A stretch of 12,147 nucleotides of DNA from Candidatus Izemoplasma sp. (GCA_029939615.1 JAOZSP010000028.1:1-12147); one strand, 5' to 3'; positions 1 through 7,112 are shown, counted from the first letter of the stretch. Program-made: numbers and translations. The notes: generated from the letters alone by a model not told the origin.

Positions 1-53
1 AAATACCTCCGACTGGACTTTCACCAGTTAGATTAGTACCATGCCCGGCACAC
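1..53 (-). mobile_element. 5' end of a class C (IIC) group II intron, truncated by window edge
   Basis: Read on the minus strand from 53, the sequence begins GTGTGCCGGGCATGG and, after 13 bases, has GGTGAAAGTCC. From memory, the Oceanobacillus iheyensis class C group II intron starts GTGTGCCCGGCATGG and, also after 13 bases, has GGTGAGAGTCC. The first block thus differs at one base of 15 and the second at one of 11. The segment ACTGG/CCAGT (28-24 with 16-12) can form a small domain I hairpin. Class C introns insert just behind rho-independent terminators, in the same orientation, and here the putative 5' splice site (after 54) lies four bases beyond the stem of the terminator at 58-95. The rest of the ribozyme and any reverse transcriptase would lie outside the window. 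The family match is recalled, not searched. Confidence 0.72.
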
Positions 54-57
54 ATTA

Positions 58-95
58 AAAGCCCCCAATCACAATAATTTGTGATTGGGGGCTTT
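58..95 (-). terminator. Strong intrinsic terminator of the regulator-kinase-lipoprotein operon
   Basis: A perfect 15-bp inverted repeat (58-72 with 81-95) encloses an eight-base loop. Its core is GCCCCCAATCAC paired with GTGATTGGGGGC. On the minus strand it is followed by TTTTAAT, and it starts six bases past the stop codon of the lipoprotein gene at 101-817. On the plus strand it is also followed by T-rich sequence, so it could work in both directions. It is the apparent target hairpin of the group II intron. Confidence 0.9.
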
Positions 96-100
96 ATTTT

Positions 101-817
101 TTACTCATTAATTAGCAATTGTAATATATCATACGCTGTTTCTAGTTCTATTAATTCGTCATCAGTTGGTATATATCCAATATTACTTTCAAAATCAAGT
201 AATAGATCTTCTAATGTTTTTGTTTTAAAGTCAAATGAATAATTCGGGTTATCGATAAATAAATCAGAATATCTATTTTGTAGTAAATCTAATGCTTCCT
301 TATCTTCGTTTGATAGTGTTATCTCAAGTTTTATCTCAATATATGATAACTTAGCTATTGATGATGATTGGCTGTTAAGAGCAATCTTCATTTCAGAAAT
401 TAATTCTTTTAACATGTTAAATGTTACAATGTCTACTAATGTTACTGTAATGGAATTGTCTTCACAAAGATCGTTAAACTCTTTTGAGCTTAAGTCTATA
501 ATTTGCGAATGTCTGTATAAAGAATCTGCTTCTAATTGATCTACTATATCCAATACTTGTTCATAGGCGATTTTCTCTTCTTGTGTTAAATCTGTTTCCA
601 TAATTTTCTCATACAAAATAATAAAGTCTAGATATGTATCATCTATTTGATACAAAATATCGTAGTTTGGTGTATTAGAATAAGACATTCCACTCCAACC
701 ATAATATAGATTCTCATAAATTACTGCGGTTGGTTCATTTATGATATCTTCATTTGAACCACAGCCACTTAAAAGAACTAGTATTCCTACTAAGATTAAT
801 CCTGTTAGTTTCTTCAT
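101..817 (-). CDS. Predicted lipoprotein of unknown function, third gene of two-component operon
   Basis: This encodes a 238-residue secreted lipoprotein. The N-terminus has MKK, a hydrophobic stretch (about residues 5-16) and the lipobox LSGC with Cys19 as the lipidation site. The mature part is acidic and mostly helical. Three stretches look alike: TDLTQEEKIAYEQVLDIVDQ, then TLSNEDKEALDLLQNRY, then IPTDDELIELETAYDILQLL at the C-terminus, suggesting a repeated helical unit. The ATG at 817 was chosen because GAGGAGGT lies five to six bases upstream. An in-frame TTG at 832 sits inside that ribosome binding site and is unlikely. It follows the kinase gene by 57 bases on the same strand and ends at a strong terminator, so it may be an accessory or output protein of the two-component system. 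I do not recognise a named family. Confidence 0.85.
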   Translation of the reverse strand: MKKLTGLILVGILVLLSGCGSNEDIINEPTAVIYENLYYGWSGMSYSNTPNYDILYQIDDTYLDFIILYEKIMETDLTQEEKIAYEQVLDIVDQLEADSLYRHSQIIDLSSKEFNDLCEDNSITVTLVDIVTFNMLKELISEMKIALNSQSSSIAKLSYIEIKLEITLSNEDKEALDLLQNRYSDLFIDNPNYSFDFKTKTLEDLLLDFESNIGYIPTDDELIELETAYDILQLLINE

Positions 818-853
818 AATACACCTCCTCAATTATATAATATCAATTTAGTT

Positions 854-870
854 TGACAAACTCGTGACAA
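854..870 (-). promoter_or_regulatory. Direct repeat TTGTCA-N5-TTGTCA, possible response-regulator site
   Basis: On the minus strand the gap before the lipoprotein gene carries TTGTCA twice (870-865 and 859-854), 11 bases from start to start. OmpR/PhoB-type regulators usually bind direct repeats about one helical turn apart, and the operon encodes such a regulator. A TATAAT (837-832) lies 16 bases past the second copy, but its start point would fall inside the ribosome binding site, so a conventional promoter is doubtful. The repeat may be chance. Confidence 0.3.
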
Positions 871-874
871 TTAC

Positions 875-2290
875 TTATCTTTTTATTTTTATATTTATCT
901 TCGCAGTAACAAAGCCGTTATCATTAAATATTTTATAGTTGTAATTGTATATATCGCATATTTGTTTAACAATAAATAGTCCTAATCCTGTTCCGCTCTT
1001 ACTATTGTTTGAATTGTTAGAACGATAAAAAGACTCAAATATTTTCTCTAAATCTTTTTTAGGGATTATACCTTTATTCTTAACAACTAAAATGTATTCA
1101 TCATTTAAAATCTCACTATCAATATATACACTTTTACTAGTGGTATATGTTATTGCATTCTTCACTAAATTAGTAACTAGAATCAGTAATAATTCATTAT
1201 TGATTATAACTTCTTCTTCAATTATTTTTTTATGTATCTTCACACTATTTAGTGAAGCAAGTTCTTCTAAGGAATTAAAATTATTATTAATAATTTTAGT
1301 ATAACACGTATCATTTACCTTGGTCTTATCTTCAAGACGAAGTGAATAGGTTAAATCCTTAGCTATATTCTCGATATAAGCAATTTGTTGTAGAAGTTCT
1401 GGTAAATACTTATCTTTATCTTTAAAACGGCCAACACCGTCAACCATGCCCTCTATCATTCCTCTCATAACTGCGAGAGGAGTTTTTAATTCGTGGTTAA
1501 TTGTCATTATTAAGTTTTTCTTTTTCTCTTCTTGTGTTTTTTCAAAATCGATATCATCACTTAACTTATCATTCGCTTCATTAAGTTCTGCGTATGATTT
1601 TTTTAAATTAAATGTCATTTCATTTAAACTACTAATTAAGTCTCTAAATTCATCTCTTCTTTTTATCTTTAAATTACTATCAAAATTAAGGTTTGAGATA
1701 TCTTTTGCGTATTTGTTTATTTTTCTTATGGGTCTTGAAATATTAATTGAAATTAAGATAGATATTAAGATAATTGTTCCTAATAGGAACAGTGATTGTG
1801 TGATATTAATGTTAGTTAATACCTTGTCAACGTTTTGAAGTGATTGAATTTGTGTTGAAACAATTAAATAGTCTCCTATAGAAAATTCATAAATGTAGTT
1901 AATGTTAAATACATCGTTGGATTCTTCAACGTAGTAAATTAGTTTTCCTTCCTTGATTGCCTCTTCACTATCATATATTCCAATAACAAAGTCAATAATC
2001 TCTGGTTCACTTAGGAAATCAGGACCTAATTTCTCACTTATTCCTCCATCTTTATATCTAATAAATGAAGTCTCACTTCTTGATAAGGCATATAAATCAG
2101 TATCTTCAAGTAGTGTCTCGTTGTTAATATCAGTTACTGAACTATTAATTGCGTCTTTTACAGCTTCTATATTTTCATCAATATACATTGGTGAAAACTG
2201 TTTATAAGATATGTATATGCTTATAAGAAAGACAATTGAAAAAGTAATTAATAACATTAGAAATGTTTTAATAAAAATATTTACTTTCAT
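875..2290 (-). CDS. Membrane sensor histidine kinase of a two-component system
   Basis: This 471-residue kinase senses an unknown signal outside the cell and should phosphorylate the regulator encoded just upstream. In order it has a transmembrane helix (about 7-28), an extracellular sensor of about 135 residues, a second helix (about 166-183), a HAMP linker (about 184-235), a HisKA domain with the H-box NHELKTPL (His266) and a HATPase domain. The N-box is LVTNLVKNAITYT (Asn374, Asn378), the F-box FESFYR starts at 418 and the G2-box GTGLGLFI starts at 433. The G1 box is degenerate: NKG at 405-407 replaces the usual DxGxG, as in some VanS-like kinases. The ATG at 2290 has GAGGAGG upstream. The gene starts 28 bases after the regulator's stop codon, so the two are co-transcribed. 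The ligand cannot be read from the sequence. Confidence 0.95.
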   Translation of the reverse strand: MKVNIFIKTFLMLLITFSIVFLISIYISYKQFSPMYIDENIEAVKDAINSSVTDINNETLLEDTDLYALSRSETSFIRYKDGGISEKLGPDFLSEPEIIDFVIGIYDSEEAIKEGKLIYYVEESNDVFNINYIYEFSIGDYLIVSTQIQSLQNVDKVLTNINITQSLFLLGTIILISILISINISRPIRKINKYAKDISNLNFDSNLKIKRRDEFRDLISSLNEMTFNLKKSYAELNEANDKLSDDIDFEKTQEEKKKNLIMTINHELKTPLAVMRGMIEGMVDGVGRFKDKDKYLPELLQQIAYIENIAKDLTYSLRLEDKTKVNDTCYTKIINNNFNSLEELASLNSVKIHKKIIEEEVIINNELLLILVTNLVKNAITYTTSKSVYIDSEILNDEYILVVKNKGIIPKKDLEKIFESFYRSNNSNNSKSGTGLGLFIVKQICDIYNYNYKIFNDNGFVTAKINIKIKR

Positions 2291-2318
2291 AAAATGTCCT
2301 CCTCATCAAATTGTTTTT

Positions 2319-2987
2319 TTATTTTTCGAACTTGTAACCCTCTTTAAATATTGTCTTTATATAGGTTGATGCCTTTTTTAGTTTTTGTCGTAATCGTTTT
2401 ATATGGGTATCGACAGTTCTAACATCACCATAGTAATCGTAGCCCCATACTTTATTTAATAAATCATCTCTAGTAAATAGCCTTCCTTTATTACTCACAA
2501 ATAGTACAAATAAATCCCACTCTTTTTTGTTTAAGATAATTTCCTCATCCTCAACTAGTATTTTATGTTTATCTAAATTATATTGTAAGATACCATACTG
2601 TATAAAATCACGATCATTCTTTTCATGATATCTTCCAAGGACTGCTTCAATCTTTTTTATTACAAGTTTTGGGCTATAAGGTTTTGTTATATATTCATCT
2701 ATCCCTAAATTATATCCCTTCAACTGATTTTCTTCATCACTTAAAGCTGAAAGCATAATAACTGGGGTTGTTGATTTTTCTCTTAATTTTTGACATATTT
2801 CAAATCCTCCAACGTTAGGAAGCATTACATCAAGTAAAACTAAATCATAAGTATGTTCTTGAATACTTATTAAAGCTTCAAGACCATCATAGATTTGATC
2901 AATTATCGCAAACTCATATTTGTCAAAAACATAATCATATAAAATATCATTTAAATGCTTTTCATCTTCGACTATTAAAATTCTCAA
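2319..2987 (-). CDS. OmpR/PhoB-family DNA-binding response regulator
   Basis: This is the regulator partner of the downstream kinase. Residues are counted from an upstream GTG at 2996. The receiver domain (about 4-120) starts RILIVEDE with acidic Asp11/Glu12, phospho-acceptor Asp56 in LLLDVMLP, Ser83 and Lys105 in ITKPYSP. The C-terminal winged helix (about 130-223) has RDDLLNKVWGYDYYG and RTVDTHIKRLRQKL, typical of OmpR-type DNA-binding domains. I prefer the TTG at 2987 as start: AGGTGG lies five bases before it, and it gives the usual family beginning M-RILIVEDE. The GTG at 2996 overlaps that ribosome binding site and would add three residues. The protein then has 222 residues, normal for the family. 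It is the first gene of the three-gene run, and the regulon is unknown. Confidence 0.95.
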   Translation of the reverse strand: MRILIVEDEKHLNDILYDYVFDKYEFAIIDQIYDGLEALISIQEHTYDLVLLDVMLPNVGGFEICQKLREKSTTPVIMLSALSDEENQLKGYNLGIDEYITKPYSPKLVIKKIEAVLGRYHEKNDRDFIQYGILQYNLDKHKILVEDEEIILNKKEWDLFVLFVSNKGRLFTRDDLLNKVWGYDYYGDVRTVDTHIKRLRQKLKKASTYIKTIFKEGYKFEK

Positions 2988-3016
2988 TTTTCCCACCTGC
3001 CTTTATATAAATATCT

Positions 3017-3022
3017 ATTATA
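3017..3022 (-). promoter_or_regulatory. Possible -10 box for the two-component operon
   Basis: A perfect TATAAT lies on the minus strand about 30 bases before the regulator's start, which would give a short leader. The hexamer 17 bases upstream (AAATTA) is a poor -35 box, so an activator may be needed, or the real promoter may lie elsewhere. Confidence 0.28.
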
Positions 3023-3096
3023 GAATACCACAAAACGGGTAATTTGTTAACTAATTAGTGGTAAATACGGCCTTCAGTAAACGACTATACCTTTTT

Positions 3097-3125
3097 AAAA
3101 AATAGAATCCAATTGGATTCTATTT
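3097..3125 (-). terminator. Intrinsic terminator of the small lipoprotein gene
   Basis: AAATAGAATCC (3100-3110) pairs with GGATTCTATTT (3115-3125) around an AATT loop. On the minus strand it runs straight into six T residues (3102-3097). It starts three bases past the stop codon of the gene at 3128-3466. It also separates that gene from the two-component operon, which must have its own promoter. Confidence 0.8.
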
Positions 3126-3127
3126 AA

Positions 3128-3466
3128 TTATTCACTATCTTCATAATCTGTTATTACACAACTTGACTCTCCGTACTCCTCATATAAATAGTTAAGAACA
3201 CTTTCATCATGTAAAAATGCTTGTTCTTGAACATGATCAAGACCAGCCTCTCCTTGTAAATTGTCGTCTATATAATAAAGATATACTCCATCCAACTGAT
3301 AAACAAATGTATAAGTAACTTCGCCTTTAGTACAAACAGCTTGAGATGACCCTTCTGGAATTGTCATTTCATCAGGAGGAGCTAATAATCTTTCTCTAAT
3401 AAGAAAACAGCCATTTAAAGAGACTAACAAAAATCCTATCAATATCATTAATAATCCTTTTTTCAT
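3128..3466 (-). CDS. Small predicted lipoprotein of unknown function
   Basis: This 112-residue protein has a short signal peptide (MKK plus hydrophobic residues 5-17) and the lipobox LNGC, with Cys20 as the predicted lipid anchor. The mature domain of about 90 residues is acidic. It includes a likely beta-hairpin around VTYTFVYQLDGVYLYYI, then a more helical part, and two further cysteines (Cys45 and Cys103) that could form a disulfide. GGGAGGT lies six bases before the ATG. It has its own terminator, and it follows the lipoprotein gene at 3644-4354 after a 177-base gap with no clear terminator. A weak promoter, TTTAGA-N16-TATAGA (3522-3495), could serve it. I recognise no family. Confidence 0.82.
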   Translation of the reverse strand: MKKGLLMILIGFLLVSLNGCFLIRERLLAPPDEMTIPEGSSQAVCTKGEVTYTFVYQLDGVYLYYIDDNLQGEAGLDHVQEQAFLHDESVLNYLYEEYGESSCVITDYEDSE

Positions 3467-3643
3467 AGTAATACCTCCCGATAATACTGTTTCATCTATA
3501 TTGTAAATAATGTCAGTCTAAACTATAAATAGAGATATTCACTTCATTCCATCAACTAGCAAAAAAACTTGTTTTGTCCTTAAAACGATATTTTCTTATT
3601 ACTGATTTCATCATAAAAATTTGCATAATTGTCCTATTTTTCT

Positions 3644-4354
3644 TTAATCTATATCAATTATAATATCATTAGTATCTAATAATGATGGGTTTCCATATTC
3701 TGGGAATTCAAATTCTCCCGTTCCAGCTCTCTCTAAATCTACAAGCCACTCTCCTGAAACTTTTTTAACAACAATTCCACCATTATTTGTAAGCAAGTAC
3801 ATGTTCACATCTATAACACTAATTAATGATGATAAATCAGTCCACAATATTTCTTCAGTTTCACTACAAACATTTAGAGCGCAGTAATTTGCTGCAGCAC
3901 TCCTTATCGCTAAAGCATCATCTAATATTGCTTGTTTTTCAGCCACAATTATTTCGGCTAAAATAGCAGACAACGTCACCTGACTTGGTAAAATTGACGA
4001 TTTATAAACCGTAAATCCCCAAGTAACAGCTTCAATCTGTGCAGAATCATAAACACCATTACTGTATGCATATCTAACTTCGACATATTCTCCTTGATTT
4101 TCTACATATAATGCACTCGCACATTGATTTGACATACTATAATGTGGTTCAGCGTAATAATAGTTACCTTGTTCGTAAAGTTGAAAAACATCAAATAAAC
4201 TACAATTTGTAGCAACTGTGTAATCGCGATAATAAATAGTATCCCCACCAATAGTGATTCCACTATCTACATAGTCAAAATCAGCCGGGTCATCATTACA
4301 TCCTGTTAAAAACATAGATAATATAAATAAAATAATAATCATACTTCTTTTCAT
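3644..4354 (-). CDS. Predicted lipoprotein with a pilin-like C-terminal segment
   Basis: This 236-residue lipoprotein has a signal peptide (about 1-18), the lipobox LTGC and Cys19 as lipid anchor. The first half of the mature chain is Tyr- and Cys-containing (Cys51, Cys78). From about 127 to 215 the sequence changes: EKQAILDDALAIRSAAANYC is followed by Cys163, a WTDLSSLI segment and GEWLVDLERAGTGEFEF. This resembles the alpha-spine end and Cys-bounded head of type IV pilin-like or pseudopilin proteins seen in Mollicutes-like genomes, but without the N-terminal prepilin helix. That resemblance is from memory and is only an inference. AAGGAGG precedes the ATG, and a good promoter lies 28-56 bases upstream. 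The gene is divergent from the membrane protein at 4493. Confidence 0.82.
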   Translation of the reverse strand: MKRSMIIILFILSMFLTGCNDDPADFDYVDSGITIGGDTIYYRDYTVATNCSLFDVFQLYEQGNYYYAEPHYSMSNQCASALYVENQGEYVEVRYAYSNGVYDSAQIEAVTWGFTVYKSSILPSQVTLSAILAEIIVAEKQAILDDALAIRSAAANYCALNVCSETEEILWTDLSSLISVIDVNMYLLTNNGGIVVKKVSGEWLVDLERAGTGEFEFPEYGNPSLLDTNDIIIDID

Positions 4355-4381
4355 ATAAAACCCTCCTTTTCACCTATTTTA

Positions 4382-4410
4382 ATTATATTTTATTATGTAG
4401 GGAAATTCAA
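4382..4410 (-). promoter_or_regulatory. Promoter TTGAAT-N17-TATAAT for lipoprotein gene 3644-4354
   Basis: On the minus strand a -35 box TTGAAT (4410-4405) is followed after exactly 17 bases by a perfect TATAAT (4387-4382). Transcription would start near 4375, giving a leader of about 20 bases that includes the ribosome binding site. Confidence 0.6.
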
Positions 4411-4468
4411 TAACTCTTGAAAAACTTCTTATTTATGCTTCTTGAGTGATTTTTTATATAAAATTAGT

Positions 4469-4474
4469 TATAAT
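4469..4474 (+). promoter_or_regulatory. Possible -10 box for membrane protein gene 4493-4966
   Basis: A TATAAT stands 18 bases before the ATG. The nearest TTGA-type hexamer (TTGAGT, 4442) is 21 bases away, too far for a standard promoter, so the -35 region is weak or absent. Confidence 0.28.
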
Positions 4475-4492
4475 ACATATTAGGTGATAAAA

Positions 4493-4966
4493 ATGACTAA
4501 TAATATTAATAATAATTTCAATTGGAAATACTATGTAACATCTCTTTTTCCAAGCATTAAATCAGCATTTGTTAAACTCCCAACAATATATATAACTATT
4601 ATTGTAGTTTATATTATTACTATATTTAATATATCTTCTACTGAATACTTATTATATGGTTCACTTGGATTAGGGATATCGTTAAAAATCATGATTAATC
4701 TATTGTTAAAAACAAAGATTTCAAAACCACTAATGATAAATGTCTTCATAGATATCTTAGGTGGGTTGGGTGTAATCTTATTCACTGGATTTGGTATTGA
4801 AATCTCTATTTTAATTTTAACTCTAGTCTATATTCTTTACTACTCATTCATAATGACTGTCTCGTACTCTAGATTAAGTTTTACAACGGATTCTATGTTA
4901 AAAGATCTACAAAAAAGACACAATAAAACAGTAAAAAGGAATGTTAAGAAGAAGGTAAAAAAATAG
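4493..4966 (+). CDS. Four-helix membrane protein of unknown function
   Basis: This 157-residue integral membrane protein has four predicted helices at about 28-47, 52-72, 79-100 and 103-124. A strongly basic tail ends KRNVKKKVKK and should lie in the cytoplasm. The Asn-rich start (MTNNINNNFN) is hydrophilic. I chose the ATG at 4493 because AGGTGAT lies just upstream. A GTG at 4484 is part of that ribosome binding site and would add only three residues. It is a single-gene unit between a divergent lipoprotein gene and a convergent ferredoxin-fusion gene, with a two-way terminator just downstream. No catalytic motif or known family is visible. Confidence 0.85.
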   Translation: MTNNINNNFNWKYYVTSLFPSIKSAFVKLPTIYITIIVVYIITIFNISSTEYLLYGSLGLGISLKIMINLLLKTKISKPLMINVFIDILGGLGVILFTGFGIEISILILTLVYILYYSFIMTVSYSRLSFTTDSMLKDLQKRHNKTVKRNVKKKVKK

Positions 4967-4976
4967 TAGTATAAGT

Positions 4977-5007
4977 AAAACTCTTATCAAAATTGATAAG
5001 AGTTTTT
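4977..5007. terminator. Bidirectional terminator between convergent genes
   Basis: AAAACTCTTATCA (4977-4989) pairs with TGATAAGAGTTTT (4994-5006) around a four-base loop. The stem is flanked by A residues on the left and T residues on the right, so it gives a T-tract on both strands. It lies 10 bases past the stop of the membrane protein gene and 7 bases past the stop of the fusion gene that ends at 5014. Confidence 0.85.
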
Positions 5008-5013
5008 GTTTGC

Positions 5014-6903
5014 TTAAATTTTAAACACATCTAATAATTCTTGATTAACTTCTGCTTGAATAATATCACTATCAACTAATATATTATAAAAATCTTTTAC
5101 TTTAGCAACTAATTCATCTCCGGCTACATACTTATATGTAACACGATTTAAAAATAATTCTACATCTTCACTTTTAGTTCTCATCATGTCAAATGCTAAA
5201 TCAGAAGCTGCTTTTTTATTTTTATTAACCCAATTAATTGATTCTTTTAATTCCTCAGCAATTATAGCTACTATTTTAGGATGGTTTCTTACAAATTCTC
5301 CTTTAAATACAACACCAGCATTCGGGAATAGACCAAATCCTTTATTTATATCATTCCATATTTCACCATAAGATATTTCCGAATATTCAATATTTCTTTT
5401 CTTTAAATTGTTTATTGCAAAGCTTGCTTCTGGTTCTCTAAGTAATAGTGTATCGATCTTGCCATCAATAAAATCACGATACATTTCATTAGGGCGACCA
5501 AAAGGTTTACCATATTTAAATGTATAATCATTTATATTCTCATTTGAAGACTCAATTAAATACTTAGTGATTTTAGCAGGTGGAGCATCTTCAAATAATG
5601 GAAGATATATATCTTTCCCTTTTAAATCTGCAAATGATTTAGCTGATTTATCTTTTGTTAAGATACTGAAGTTATCCCATACAAATACAGCTGGCATTTT
5701 AACATCTACACTTACTAATTTAGTAGCTGTTATTACGGCAGTAAAGCTAATATCAGCTTTCTTATTAACAATCCAACCTAGATGTTTTTCCGTTTCTTCC
5801 CATATTTTAAGATTTTCAATTTTTACAACTTCACGTAGTTTCTTAGACTGAAGTAATTTCATAATAATAGGGTATCCAACAGGTGTTGCTGATTGAATAG
5901 TTATTGATGGTTTATTTGCATTTAAATCACTAGCATCATTAACCAAAGAAGCTTTTTTTGTAAAATAAACCCATACTTCATTAAGCTTTTTATTATCAAT
6001 ATCATAATCAAAATCAAGTTCAACTAGCATACTAATTAATGGATGGGGTACAAATGTCTGAATAAGAATGAATCCTTCACCCTGTTCAAGTTCATATGCT
6101 TTTTTCAAAATAATATCAAAAGGGTCTTCTTTCATCATTCTAACATCTAGTTTTTCATATTGATTTTTAATTTGTCTATCTATCTCGTTATCATTGTAGA
6201 TAGATATTATGTAATTTCTTATATTTATTTTCTTAATATTGTATAAATAGCCTAAATTCTTAATAATGTCTATTAAAGGAAGACTCATTTCACAAATAGA
6301 AAAATTTACCGCTTCTTTGGAATTCAAATCTTTTAATAACGCGATTGCTTTTTCTAATTCATTTTTTTCCTCTAAAGATATATTAATATTTTTATCAGGT
6401 GATTCCCAAGTGATTTTTGATCCATAATCAATATCCTTTTTCTCAGTAATACTGATACAGTTAGGAAAAGACGCGTTCAAATCATCCTCTAATCCTAATA
6501 CCCCATTTATATAATGAAGAATTTCACAAACAGATAACTTAGTCATTTTAGCTGCATCATTAAATGTGGCAAATCTCGCAACTGTATTCCACATAACTGG
6601 ATTATATAATCTTTCAAATTTTTTTGATAACTTTACAAGTTTATAATTTAATACTGGATACTGTTCAAGTGTTTTACGGATGTTATCTGAGGCCTTAATA
6701 GGTTCCATTTTTTCATCCAAAGTAACAGAAATAGCTCCAACCGGACAAATTTCCAATGCTTTTTGAGCATTATTTTGCTCTTCTATTGTGCTTGGTTGCT
6801 TAACTACATATGCTTTTTTGTCCTCAATATCATACACTTTTGGTGCAACTCTAAGGCAAGCTTTACAGTTTATACATTCTTCACTAACTAAATATTTATT
6901 CAT
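5014..6903 (-). CDS. Fusion protein: 4Fe-4S ferredoxin, DUF1858-like, DUF2249-like and NMT1-type ligand-binding domains
   Basis: This 629-residue protein has an unusual domain order. Residues 1-60 form a single-cluster ferredoxin with Cys10, Cys13 and Cys16 (CxxCxxC) and Cys53 followed by Pro. Residues 78-140 (LEQYPVLNYKL, NPVMWNTVARFATFNDAAKM) resemble helical modules near DUF1858/DUF438-type proteins. Residues 251-316 (KLDVRMMKEDPFDIILKKAY, then GEGFILI, PHPLISMLVELDFDY) resemble DUF2249. Residues 331-629 resemble the two-lobed binding proteins of NMT1/THI5/SsuA-type ABC importers, with TIQSATPVGYPIIMKLL, a central ADISF and ENINDYTFKY. There is no signal peptide or membrane helix, so it should be cytoplasmic, unlike normal binding proteins. 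AAGGAG precedes the ATG at 6903, and no permease or ATPase gene is adjacent. A role in redox-linked ligand sensing or enzymology is inference. Domain names are by eye. Confidence 0.88.
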   Translation of the reverse strand: MNKYLVSEECINCKACLRVAPKVYDIEDKKAYVVKQPSTIEEQNNAQKALEICPVGAISVTLDEKMEPIKASDNIRKTLEQYPVLNYKLVKLSKKFERLYNPVMWNTVARFATFNDAAKMTKLSVCEILHYINGVLGLEDDLNASFPNCISITEKKDIDYGSKITWESPDKNINISLEEKNELEKAIALLKDLNSKEAVNFSICEMSLPLIDIIKNLGYLYNIKKINIRNYIISIYNDNEIDRQIKNQYEKLDVRMMKEDPFDIILKKAYELEQGEGFILIQTFVPHPLISMLVELDFDYDIDNKKLNEVWVYFTKKASLVNDASDLNANKPSITIQSATPVGYPIIMKLLQSKKLREVVKIENLKIWEETEKHLGWIVNKKADISFTAVITATKLVSVDVKMPAVFVWDNFSILTKDKSAKSFADLKGKDIYLPLFEDAPPAKITKYLIESSNENINDYTFKYGKPFGRPNEMYRDFIDGKIDTLLLREPEASFAINNLKKRNIEYSEISYGEIWNDINKGFGLFPNAGVVFKGEFVRNHPKIVAIIAEELKESINWVNKNKKAASDLAFDMMRTKSEDVELFLNRVTYKYVAGDELVAKVKDFYNILVDSDIIQAEVNQELLDVFKI

Positions 6904-6950
6904 AATAACACTCCTTAAAAGTTCAATTAATATTTGAAGTCTTTTTGCTT

Positions 6951-6980
6951 ACAAACTCAATTTATGATATTTTAGTTTGT
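6951..6980. promoter_or_regulatory. Inverted repeat ACAAACT-N16-AGTTTGT, candidate operator
   Basis: Two perfect 7-base arms (6951-6957 and 6974-6980) face each other across 16 bases. They span the spacer and -10/start region of the putative promoter of the ferredoxin-fusion gene, where a bound repressor would block transcription. The center-to-center distance of 23 bases is about two helical turns. No named regulator consensus is recognised, and AT-rich DNA yields such repeats by chance. Confidence 0.33.
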
Positions 6981-6987
6981 TTGTCAA
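6959..6987 (-). promoter_or_regulatory. Promoter TTGACA-N17-TAAATT for the ferredoxin-fusion gene
   Basis: A consensus -35 box TTGACA (6987-6982, minus strand) is followed after 17 bases by TAAATT (6964-6959), a four-of-six match to TATAAT. The leader before the ATG would be about 50 bases. Confidence 0.5.
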
Positions 6988-7112
6988 CTATATTGCAATT
7001 TTTACAAATAAGAAACCTTGCATTACTCTAAATTGTTTAAAAGATTCTATTAATTTTATTCTCGTTCCACGTTTATGAGTATTAATCAATATTACTATCC
7101 AAATTAAACATC

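Noticed and set aside
3..75. Short plus-strand frame reading ...PPTGLSPVRLVPCPAHIKSP
   Set aside because: The opposite strand matches a group II intron 5' end and a terminator, so this frame is a by-product of RNA structure and not a protein.
817..832. TTG start at 832 for the lipoprotein
   Set aside because: It is embedded in the GAGGAGGT ribosome binding site and would place five non-signal residues before the MKK signal peptide.
1446..1838. Plus-strand open frame of about 130 codons inside the sensor kinase gene
   Set aside because: It lies antisense to a clear kinase, has no ribosome binding site and no recognisable protein character. Nearby plus-strand frames at 1092-1304 and 1953-2207 are rejected for the same reason.
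3541..3643. Weak hairpin GTTTT/AAAAC downstream of the lipoprotein gene 3644-4354
   Set aside because: Only five A/T-rich pairs with a misplaced T-run, too weak to call a terminator.
5567..5851. Plus-strand open frame inside the ferredoxin-fusion gene, and another at 5186-5371
   Set aside because: Both are antisense to conserved domains of the fusion protein and lack a ribosome binding site.
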